DNA of 5,390 bases from Nitrospira sp. (GTDB taxonomy: Bacteria > Nitrospirota > Nitrospiria > Nitrospirales > Nitrospiraceae): NCBI GenBank assembly GCA_025361385.1, contig JANYAJ010000264.1, forward strand, positions 1 through 5,390, in the 5' to 3' direction. Positions 1 through 4,947 of this stretch are shown here, one piece after another. The stretch's first letter is position 1; the number at the start of each line of letters is the position of its first letter. The translations under genes and the position numbers were made by a program. The notes below the pieces were generated by a model. It was given only the letters and a program-made list of their open reading frames with translations, searched no databases and was not told the origin of the DNA.

Positions 1-701
1 GTGTAGATCACGTACGCTTCCTTCGCAGCAACATGAGGATCATGCCCGATTTCGATCACGGCGCCGGTTTTGGCTGCCTCTATCCTGGCCCGATCCACGA
101 CATGTTGCTCCGGCTGATACCCGACCGGACAACCCAACGTGATGATCATCCCCATCTTTGCCGCCGCTTCGATCAGGGAGTTCGCCACATTGTTGCCATC
201 ACCGATATAGGCGAGCTTAATTCCCTTCAACCGGCCCTTCATTTCTCGAATGGTCAGGAGGTCCGAAAGGGCCTGGCAGGGATGGCTCAAGTCGGTCAAT
301 CCATTGATCACCGGCATCGTCGCTTCCCTCGCCCATTCCTCCACGATCGCGTGGTCATAGGTGCGGATGACGATGGCATCGAGATACCGCGACAAGACGC
401 GCGCCGTATCGGCGACACTTTCTCCGCGCGAAAGCTGGATCTCGGCCATGGGCAATACCAGGGCGTGCCCGCCCAACTGGTTCATGCCTGCCTCGAAGGA
501 GACTCTTGTGCGCGTTGACGGTTTCTGAAACAGCAGCCCCAAGGTCTTCCCGGGAAGCAGGGGATGTGGAATCCCCCGGCGCTGCTTATCCTTCAACTGA
601 GCCGCCGACGCCAGCAGACGCTCGATCTCCACCTTGCTGATCGCAGCAATATCGACGAAATCTTTCTTGCCAACCGGCTTGCTTGTCGTTCGCGTGATCA
701 T
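1..701 (-). CDS. argF: Ornithine carbamoyltransferase, 3' end cut off by window edge
   Basis: Catalyses carbamoyl phosphate + ornithine to citrulline + phosphate, the sixth step of arginine biosynthesis, in the cytoplasm. The minus strand reads open from ATG at 701 to the left edge, giving 233 residues; the family is usually about 300-310, so roughly the last quarter (ornithine-binding domain end, including the expected HCLP region) is missing. Visible signatures are the carbamoyl-phosphate loop STRTR at residues 62-66 within FQKPSTRTRVSFE, the RGES segment near 92-95 followed by DTARVLSRYLDAIVIRT, the HPCQ motif at 140-143 that separates ornithine from aspartate carbamoyltransferases, and the GDGNNV segment at 167-172 that opens the second domain. 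It starts 31 bases after the argD stop codon on the same strand, so the two are probably co-transcribed. The ribosome-binding site is weak (only GGA about 11 bases before ATG). An in-frame TTG at 716 is an alternative start but has no better site. Identity is very secure; the exact start is less so. Confidence 0.96.
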   Translation of the reverse strand, partial: MITRTTSKPVGKKDFVDIAAISKVEIERLLASAAQLKDKQRRGIPHPLLPGKTLGLLFQKPSTRTRVSFEAGMNQLGGHALVLPMAEIQLSRGESVADTARVLSRYLDAIVIRTYDHAIVEEWAREATMPVINGLTDLSHPCQALSDLLTIREMKGRLKGIKLAYIGDGNNVANSLIEAAAKMGMIITLGCPVGYQPEQHVVDRARIEAAKTGAVIEIGHDPHVAAKEAYVIY

Positions 702-718
702 GCGTAGCTTGTCCAATC

Positions 719-732
719 GGCGCGAGTGCGCC
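719..732 (-). promoter_or_regulatory. Small GC hairpin between argD and argF
   Basis: Immediately after the argD stop codon the mRNA reads GGCGC-ACTC-GCGCC, a perfect five-pair, all-GC stem with a four-base loop, ending 17 bases before the argF ATG. No run of T follows, so it is not a convincing intrinsic terminator. It could stabilise the upstream message or affect re-initiation at argF, whose own ribosome-binding site is poor. A stem this short can arise by chance in GC-rich DNA. Confidence 0.3.
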
Positions 733-1929
733 CTACGCCGCCTGTTTACTGAAAATCTGAGCCAGCGTATCGAGCAATCGATCGATTTCTATCTCGGTGA
801 TGATCAGGGGTGGGACAAACCGAAGAACATGTTCACCGGTCCCATTGATCAGAATGCCGCGCGCCAAACATTCGCTCACGACGACTTTCCCCTCCATATC
901 GAGCTCAATCCCTTGCAAGAGCCCAAGGCCCCGCACCTCTCGCACCACCCGATGTCGCTCCTGACAATCGGATAATCCCTTTGCGAAATACTCCCCCATC
1001 CGGCGCGCATGGTCGAGGACCTGGCCCTCCAGCAACACGCGACAGACGGCCAGGCCCGCCGCACAGGCCAGCGGATTGCCACCGAATGTCGAGGCATGAC
1101 TGCCGGGGGAGAAGGCCTGGGCCACAGAGTCGATCGCGAGGCAGGCGCCGATCGGCATGCCGCCGCCCAGTCCTTTCGCCAGGGTCATGATGTCCGGCTG
1201 CACCCCTAACTGCTCATAGGCAAAGAGCGTCCCGGTTCGCCCCATCCCAGTCTGCACTTCATCGAACATCAAGAGCACGTCTTTTTTCGTGCACAGGGCT
1301 CTCACCTGCTTCAGATATTCACGATCCGCAACGTGCACGCCCCCCTCACCCTGAATCGGTTCGAGCAGAATGGCCGCCGTCTTGTCTGTGACGGCCTGCT
1401 CCAGCTCTTCCACATTATTGAAGGCGACGTAATGAAAGCCCGGGAGTAACGGCTCATAGCCCTTTTGGACCTTTTCCTGTCCCGTTGCGGTGATCGTCGC
1501 CATCGTCCGTCCATGAAACGAGTTCTTCATCGTGACGATTTCGTACCGCCCGGCTCCATACTTGTCATGTGAATAGCGGCGAGCCAGTTTGATCGCGGCC
1601 TCGTTCGCCTCTGCTCCGCTGTTGCAGAAAAATACCTTATCGGCAAACGAGTGATCCACCAGCACTTGGGCAAGTTTGACTTGAGGCTCAGTGTAGTAGA
1701 GATTTGACGTGTGGATCAGCTGCGCGGCTTGGCGCTGGATGGCCTGAATCAAGTCGGGGTGACCATGCCCCAAGATGTTGACCGCAATTCCGCCGACGAA
1801 ATCGAGGTATTCTCGCCCCTCAAAATCGTAGACCTTCGTCCCCCGCCCCCGCGCAATCGCAAGCGGTTGACGCGTATAGGTCTGCATCAAGTACCGCGCG
1901 GCGTCCTGCTTCAGTGCTTCTGTCGGCAT
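733..1929 (-). CDS. argD: Acetylornithine aminotransferase (PLP-dependent, class III)
   Basis: Converts N-acetylglutamate 5-semialdehyde to N-acetylornithine using glutamate; many family members also act on N-succinyl-diaminopimelate in lysine synthesis, which cannot be decided here. The 398-residue product has the full class-III aminotransferase layout and normal length. NSGAEANE at 103-110 and FHGRT near 138-142 contact the PLP phosphate and ring, EPIQGEGG is at 190-197, the FDEVQTGMGR block at 222-231 contains the Asp that pairs with the PLP pyridine nitrogen, and the Schiff-base lysine is K252 in LAKGLGGGMPIGA. STFGGNPL follows near 280-287 and the C-terminal RFVPPL substrate motif is near 370-375. 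The start at 1929 is chosen because AAGGGG lies 11 bases upstream and the product then begins MPTEAL, like its relatives. An in-frame ATG 13 codons earlier (1968) gives 411 residues but falls inside a likely -10 box and has no spaced ribosome-binding site. It is the first gene of an argD-argF operon and is divergent from the zinc-ribbon gene. Confidence 0.96.
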   Translation of the reverse strand: MPTEALKQDAARYLMQTYTRQPLAIARGRGTKVYDFEGREYLDFVGGIAVNILGHGHPDLIQAIQRQAAQLIHTSNLYYTEPQVKLAQVLVDHSFADKVFFCNSGAEANEAAIKLARRYSHDKYGAGRYEIVTMKNSFHGRTMATITATGQEKVQKGYEPLLPGFHYVAFNNVEELEQAVTDKTAAILLEPIQGEGGVHVADREYLKQVRALCTKKDVLLMFDEVQTGMGRTGTLFAYEQLGVQPDIMTLAKGLGGGMPIGACLAIDSVAQAFSPGSHASTFGGNPLACAAGLAVCRVLLEGQVLDHARRMGEYFAKGLSDCQERHRVVREVRGLGLLQGIELDMEGKVVVSECLARGILINGTGEHVLRFVPPLIITEIEIDRLLDTLAQIFSKQAA

Positions 1930-1940
1930 GACAGACGTAT

Positions 1941-1946
1941 CCCCTT
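1941..1946 (-). promoter_or_regulatory. Shine-Dalgarno site deciding the argD start
   Basis: The minus strand reads AAGGGG here, 11 bases before the ATG at 1929. This is the only good purine-rich site near either candidate start of argD and favours the 398-residue protein over the 411-residue version. Confidence 0.65.
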
Positions 1947-1963
1947 GTAAAGAAAGGGAAGGT

Positions 1964-1969
1964 AGCATA
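1964..1969 (-). promoter_or_regulatory. Candidate argD -10 box (TATGCT)
   Basis: The minus strand reads TATGCT, the same hexamer as the -10 of the clear gpmA promoter. A transcript starting about seven bases downstream would have a leader of roughly 28 bases containing the AAGGGG site. The -35 is not clear: TTGCTT lies only 13 bases upstream and TTCAAG lies 19 upstream, so the assignment rests mainly on the -10 and its position. Confidence 0.4.
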
Positions 1970-1977
1970 GCCCTATC

Positions 1978-1989
1978 GGCGGAAGCAAC
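1978..1989 (+). repeat. Copy 1 of intergenic GGCNNAAGCAAC motif
   Basis: Reads GGCGGAAGCAAC and lies in the gap between divergent argD and the zinc-ribbon gene, 49 bp from the argD start codon. It is followed directly by TTGAAA. The two other copies, at 3638-3649 and 4899-4910, share ten of twelve positions, the same orientation and a similar distance to the minus-strand gene. It could be an operator or an upstream promoter element; the function is unknown. Confidence 0.45.
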
Positions 1990-2055
1990 TTGAAATGGGC
2001 AGGAGAAGCCATCGATCAGCAGGGCGCGGCTTCTTTACCCAGATGACGCCTCCGT

Positions 2056-2064
2056 TGTGATAGT
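2056..2064 (+). promoter_or_regulatory. Candidate extended -10 of the zinc-ribbon gene
   Basis: TG-T-GATAGT fits an extended -10 element (TGN followed by a hexamer matching TATAAT at four of six positions). It ends nine bases before the ATG at 2074, so transcription would begin within a few bases of the start codon. No convincing -35 is seen at normal spacing, which extended -10 promoters tolerate. Confidence 0.35.
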
Positions 2065-2073
2065 CTCTGGCGG

Positions 2074-2712
2074 ATGAAGTCCTGTGCGCAATGTCAGCAG
2101 CAGAACCAGGAAGACGCCAAATTCTGCTACCAGTGCGGAAATACACTGGCCATTGAGCCCGCACCGCCCATCGCCGCCGCCGCGACACACACCGATGAAG
2201 ACCTCTGGCGTCAATTCATCGGCCCTCACGCCGATCGCTATCTGGAGCATTTCAAGAAATTCGGGTTAGGAGACGAGCCGAAGTTCGCGCTGACGTGGAA
2301 TTGGCCGGCATTTCTGTATATTTCTTTCCTCTGGTTTCTCTACCGGAAAATGTACGTCTATGCGCTGGTCTATGCCCTCGGTCCGATGATTTCGACCTAC
2401 GTGACCGGCGATCTCACCGTGGGTCTCGTCTGGAGCATCATGGCCGGAGCCACCGCAAACTATGTGTACTATTGGTACTGTCGTGAGCAGATTGGCGAGA
2501 TCAAAAAGAGTTCGTGGACAGACCCGGCGAAACAAGACGAGGCCTTAAAAGAAGCGGGGGGCGTTCAGCCCTATGTCATCTGGGTCGGAGTCGCCCTGTA
2601 CATCTTCTTTGCAATGACGATGTTCAAGCTGCTTCAAGATGGCCTGCCGGATTCAGACAAGTTCCCGTCCAAGCCCGCGAGACCAGCCGCCACAAGTACC
2701 ACGCAAACGTAA
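2074..2712 (+). CDS. Zinc-ribbon, DUF2628-type membrane protein
   Basis: Function is unknown. The 212-residue product begins with a four-cysteine zinc ribbon: C4-x2-C7 and C18-x2-C21 in the pattern CAQC...CYQCG, expected to bind one zinc ion. A Pro/Ala-rich linker (about 27-40) and a charged helical stretch (41-70) follow. Residues about 73-135 resemble DUF2628: TWNWPAFLYISFLWFLYRKMY, then hydrophobic segments near 94-110 and 114-135. A fourth membrane segment lies near 167-184 (YVIWVGVALYIFFAMTMF). The tail is Pro/Ser/Thr-rich and polar. There is no signal peptide, so the ribbon is probably cytoplasmic with the protein in the inner membrane; that topology is inferred. This ATG is the only usable start, since the first Cys is residue 4, a stop lies 30 bases upstream and no other start codon intervenes. 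No Shine-Dalgarno site is evident. It converges on the next gene with a 32-base gap. Confidence 0.85.
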   Translation: MKSCAQCQQQNQEDAKFCYQCGNTLAIEPAPPIAAAATHTDEDLWRQFIGPHADRYLEHFKKFGLGDEPKFALTWNWPAFLYISFLWFLYRKMYVYALVYALGPMISTYVTGDLTVGLVWSIMAGATANYVYYWYCREQIGEIKKSSWTDPAKQDEALKEAGGVQPYVIWVGVALYIFFAMTMFKLLQDGLPDSDKFPSKPARPAATSTTQT

Positions 2713-2744
2713 GCGCGATTAGGAGTAGGGCGACCTGCGATGAC

Positions 2745-3584
2745 TTACTCTGGCATGCTCTGCCGGCTCCGCTGCCACCCGATCCAGGCCTGAAACCACC
2801 CAAAATCCTGTTCATACGCGGCTCCGCCTGAGTCAGAGGCGTCCTGCTTCTGCCCGATCTGCGTATAGGTGCGCGGCCAGTTTTTCTGCCACCAGGATTT
2901 GAGTTCGTCCGGGGCATAGGCCTGGCCGTTCGGCTGGAGAATGCCTGCCGCCGCGCAGACCGGCGCAATGAGCGGCCAGTAGCGATCTTTGCCGAGGCCG
3001 AAGCTGCGACAATGTTCGCGCAACAGAAAAACCACCCAGAGCTCGGCGCTGTGTTTCTTGTTATGTTTGAAGGGTTGCGTCTGCCGGAGCGGCACCGGAT
3101 CGAATTGCTTGATGACCGAGGTATAGTCCGGGCCGCCGTAACTGCCGGCCACCTCGGCAATGCCCTCCAGCATCTTTCCCAGCTCAACTTCTGCGACGGG
3201 TGAAGAACCAGCCCCCCCGCCTGCGGCCAACTCTGCAAGTGGGTTCGGCGTGGTCAACAACTCGATGAGCGGCTTCAGTTCTCGAAGGCGGGCGGTGGCC
3301 GCTTTGAGAATCTGTTCCGACTCCAGCCAATAGTCCGGATCGTTCTTCGTGAGTCGCTCTCGCCCCGGGGGCGGAAGCACCGTCGGCACCCAGTAGCGCA
3401 TCAGCACAAAGAGGATATAGTCCGCCTGCCCGCCGACTTGTGCAATCCGGTCGAACATGCTGCCCGTACGCATGCCCGTAAAAAAATCGTGCGCTCGGTC
3501 GGCCACATGCAGCCGCTCGCCGATCCCGTTCCACCAGGCCTCAAACGCTGTCCAGTTGATCTCGGACGGAGATGAAGTCGTCAT
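2745..3584 (-). CDS. Tryptophan-rich protein of unknown function
   Basis: I do not recognise this 279-residue protein. It has no signal peptide or clear membrane segment and is probably cytoplasmic. It contains 13 tryptophans (near 5%), grouped at the N terminus (W11, W17, W18), at 65 and 86, at 183 and 203, and at the C terminus (W231, W232, W236, W263, W267, W270). A flexible Ala/Gly/Ser linker at about 118-130 separates an N-terminal helical half from a C-terminal half. The latter carries a KHNKKHSAELWVVFLLREHC segment and a WWQKNWPRTY segment. The start at 3584 is supported by AGGATAGG upstream, its last AGG eight bases before ATG, and the next Met is not until residue 37. Another minus-strand frame is open for about 200 codons within it, but it begins inside the gene without a start site and is taken as a shadow. 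It diverges from gpmA across a 139-base gap and converges with the zinc-ribbon gene. Coding status is likely; no role is assigned. Confidence 0.82.
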   Translation of the reverse strand: MTTSSPSEINWTAFEAWWNGIGERLHVADRAHDFFTGMRTGSMFDRIAQVGGQADYILFVLMRYWVPTVLPPPGRERLTKNDPDYWLESEQILKAATARLRELKPLIELLTTPNPLAELAAGGGAGSSPVAEVELGKMLEGIAEVAGSYGGPDYTSVIKQFDPVPLRQTQPFKHNKKHSAELWVVFLLREHCRSFGLGKDRYWPLIAPVCAAAGILQPNGQAYAPDELKSWWQKNWPRTYTQIGQKQDASDSGGAAYEQDFGWFQAWIGWQRSRQSMPE

Positions 3585-3619
3585 ACCGGTAGCCTATCCT
3601 GAGTAGGTAAATCAGACGG

Positions 3620-3648
3620 ATGGTACTGCCGGCCCCAGGCGAAAGCAA
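3620..3648 (-). promoter_or_regulatory. Candidate promoter of the Trp-rich gene
   Basis: On the minus strand TTGCTT (3648-3643) and TACCAT (3625-3620) are separated by 17 bases. Transcription would start near 3613, giving a leader of about 28 bases with the AGGATAGG site. The -35 overlaps the repeated AAGCAAC motif and lies back to back with the gpmA -35, four bases apart. The match is moderate (three and four of six positions). Confidence 0.4.
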
Positions 3649-3649
3649 C
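3638..3649 (+). repeat. Copy 2 of intergenic GGCNNAAGCAAC motif
   Basis: Reads GGCGAAAGCAAC in the divergent gap between the Trp-rich gene and gpmA, 54 bp from the start codon of the minus-strand gene. Three bases separate it from the gpmA -35 TTGACA. See the copies at 1978-1989 and 4899-4910. Confidence 0.45.
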
Positions 3650-3652
3650 CGC

Positions 3653-3680
3653 TTGACATAGGCGGCTGTTCCAGTATGCT
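3653..3680 (+). promoter_or_regulatory. gpmA promoter, sigma70 type
   Basis: A perfect -35 TTGACA (3653-3658) and a -10 TATGCT (3675-3680) are separated by 16 bases. The start of transcription is expected near 3687, giving a leader of about 36 bases. This is the clearest promoter in the window and fits constant, strong expression of a central-carbon enzyme. The -10 contains the upstream in-frame ATG at 3676, which therefore cannot be the translated start of this transcript. Confidence 0.8.
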
Positions 3681-3709
3681 TTGCCACGTGGCTATATCCT
3701 TTCATCCTC

Positions 3710-3715
3710 AAGGGG
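3710..3715 (+). promoter_or_regulatory. Shine-Dalgarno site deciding the gpmA start
   Basis: AAGGGG lies eight bases before the ATG at 3724, at ideal spacing, and is nearly the same as the site in front of argD. It supports the 201-residue product. Confidence 0.8.
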
Positions 3716-3723
3716 CACGCACA

Positions 3724-4329
3724 ATGGCTCGATTAGTCCTGCTTCGTCATGGCGAATCACAATGGAACCTGGAAAATCGTTTTACCGGCTGGGTCGATGT
3801 GCCCCTCACGCCGCGAGGGATACAGGAAGCCAAGAACGCAGGAGACAAACTTCGTGGGTTCACCTTCGATCGTGCCTTTACCTCTGTGCTCGCGCGCGCA
3901 AACGAAACCCTGAGGCTGGCCCTTGAGGGGATCGGTCAGTCGAACCTCCCTGTCGTGAAGGACAAGGCGCTCAACGAACGGATGTATGGAGAGTTACAGG
4001 GATTGAATAAGGCCGAGACTGCGAAAAAATACGGTGAGGCTCAGGTGAAGATCTGGCGTCGGAGTTACGATATACCTCCGCCGGGTGGGGAAAGTTTAAA
4101 GGACACAGCCGAACGTGTGTTGCCCTACTATGAACAGACGATCAAACCGTATCTCCTGAAAGGAGAAACCATCCTCATCGCAGCACATGGGAACAGCCTA
4201 CGCGCCCTGACGATGGAACTGGAACAGCTGTCCCGTGAACAGGTGCTGGAGTTGAATATCCCGACTGGTGCGCCGGTGCTCTACGAGTTGGATGAGACGG
4301 GAAAAGTTGTCAGCCACCGCTACCTCTGA
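3724..4329 (+). CDS. gpmA: 2,3-bisphosphoglycerate-dependent phosphoglycerate mutase (short form)
   Basis: Interconverts 3- and 2-phosphoglycerate in glycolysis and gluconeogenesis through a phosphohistidine intermediate, in the cytoplasm. The 201-residue product has the family signatures: RHGES at 8-12 with the phosphorylated H9, the [13 protein letters not shown] block at 17-29, R58 in TSVLARA, ERMYG at 85-89 with the general acid/base E85, WRR at 111-113, and the second catalytic histidine H155 in AAHGNSLRA. The [12 protein letters not shown] block follows at 177-188. The E. coli enzyme is about 250 residues. This one lacks some 30 residues between WRR and the GESL segment (about 114-122) and stops soon after the YEL strand, without the Lys/Ala-rich tail. 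This is a known short subtype rather than a broken gene, since all catalytic residues are present. The start at 3724 is set by the AAGGGG site. An in-frame ATG at 3676 would add 16 residues but lies in the -10 box. It is a single-gene unit, convergent with the next gene after 21 bases. Confidence 0.96.
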   Translation: MARLVLLRHGESQWNLENRFTGWVDVPLTPRGIQEAKNAGDKLRGFTFDRAFTSVLARANETLRLALEGIGQSNLPVVKDKALNERMYGELQGLNKAETAKKYGEAQVKIWRRSYDIPPPGGESLKDTAERVLPYYEQTIKPYLLKGETILIAAHGNSLRALTMELEQLSREQVLELNIPTGAPVLYELDETGKVVSHRYL

Positions 4330-4350
4330 CAATTGAGGCGGACCAGGAGA

Positions 4351-4845
4351 TTATCCAATATCTTGCAGTAACCGCCCGTAGGTCTCGACCGGCACGAAAT
4401 CGATCAACAGGGTGAGAAGATTTCGCCGCTCCCCTTCCGTGACCAAGTGCTTCTCCTCCATCAACTCGGCGGCTTCGGCACTCACGGCAAGCGGACTCAC
4501 GCCTTCTTCAACCAAACGGGTATACAGACGACGACGTTCCTGCCATTCGTTGAGGTACGCGGTCCAGGCAGCCGTACCGATGGGAACGGCCGTCCCCCAT
4601 CCTGCCTCGATGGTATCCAGGATGAGTTCCGACAATGCCGCCTGGTACTTCAGAGGAATATGGGCCTCAATGGCGGCAAAGATCCAAAATAAATTCAGCG
4701 AGAGCACTTCTTGAGTAATCGCCTGGGCCTGCTCCGTCGTCGCCTCAATGCCATATTCTTCCAGTTGCTGGACTGACAGGCCGACAGGCATTGCTGCAAC
4801 CAACGCTGCACCGGCTTGCTTCGGGGTCATCGAATTAGTCGACAT
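4351..4845 (-). CDS. Helical protein of unknown function
   Basis: I do not recognise this 164-residue protein. It has no signal peptide, and its composition (rich in Ala, Leu and Glu) predicts a mostly alpha-helical soluble fold. The most hydrophobic stretch, at about 47-65 (VLSLNLFWIFAAIEAHIPL), contains a Glu and a His and is more likely a buried or amphipathic helix than a membrane span. A Gly/Trp-rich turn, AGWGTAVPIGTAAW, occurs at 81-94, followed by a charged helix (WQERRRLYTRLVEEG) near 101-115. The start is well supported: GGAAGGA (minus strand, 4859-4853) lies seven bases before the ATG, behind a good promoter. A second Met at residue 6 is less well placed. It converges with gpmA and diverges from the outer-membrane gene. 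The good translation and promoter signals make it a real gene; no role is assigned. Confidence 0.83.
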   Translation of the reverse strand: MSTNSMTPKQAGAALVAAMPVGLSVQQLEEYGIEATTEQAQAITQEVLSLNLFWIFAAIEAHIPLKYQAALSELILDTIEAGWGTAVPIGTAAWTAYLNEWQERRRLYTRLVEEGVSPLAVSAEAAELMEEKHLVTEGERRNLLTLLIDFVPVETYGRLLQDIG

Positions 4846-4876
4846 GCCTGAATCCTTCCATCGTACGCGGTGGCAG

Positions 4877-4905
4877 AGAATACCTCACTACGCCGGACGG
4901 CTCAA
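4877..4905 (-). promoter_or_regulatory. Promoter of the 164 aa gene, sigma70 type
   Basis: On the minus strand TTGAGC (4905-4900) and TATTCT (4882-4877) are separated by 17 bases, a good match to sigma70 spacing and consensus. A start near 4870 would give a leader of about 25 bases with the GGAAGGA site. Its -35 is back to back with that of the outer-membrane gene, five bases apart. Confidence 0.6.
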
Positions 4906-4910
4906 GCAAC
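4899..4910 (+). repeat. Copy 3 of intergenic GGCNNAAGCAAC motif
   Basis: Reads GGCTCAAGCAAC in the divergent gap between the 164 aa gene and the outer-membrane gene, 54 bp from the minus-strand start codon and directly before TTGTCC. It shares AAGCAACTTG with copy 1 and overlaps the -35 of the minus-strand promoter. Confidence 0.45.
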
Positions 4911-4939
4911 TTGTCCAAGCCTACCCTCTATGCTACAGT
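4911..4939 (+). promoter_or_regulatory. Candidate promoter of the outer-membrane gene
   Basis: TTGTCC (4911-4916) is 17 bases from TACAGT (4934-4939), and TGC precedes the hexamer, making an extended -10. The -10 ends eight bases before the ATG at 4948, so transcription would begin at or within two or so bases of the start codon. TATGCT at 4929-4934 overlaps it and is an alternative -10 that would give a leader of about seven bases. Confidence 0.5.
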
Positions 4940-4947
4940 CCGCCGTC

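Noticed and set aside
33..518. 161-codon plus-strand open frame
   Set aside because: Lies entirely antisense to argF, whose catalytic motifs are clear on the other strand; its Arg/His-rich composition is typical of a reverse-complement shadow.
634..975. 113-codon plus-strand open frame across the argD/argF junction
   Set aside because: Antisense to two well-identified genes and without its own signals.
2624..3238. 204-codon minus-strand open frame
   Set aside because: Begins inside the 279 aa gene in another frame, runs into the 3' end of the zinc-ribbon gene, is Arg/Ser-rich and has no ribosome-binding site. The 279 aa frame has a start signal and a more protein-like composition.
4412..4714. 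Plus-strand open frames opposite the 164 aa gene
   Set aside because: The minus-strand gene has a good promoter and Shine-Dalgarno site; the opposing frames have low-complexity Arg/Ser composition.
4903..4913. CAAG-CAA-CTTG inverted repeat as an operator
   Set aside because: The four-base arms are too short to support on their own and are largely explained by two opposing TTG-type -35 boxes; the wider motif repeat is reported instead.
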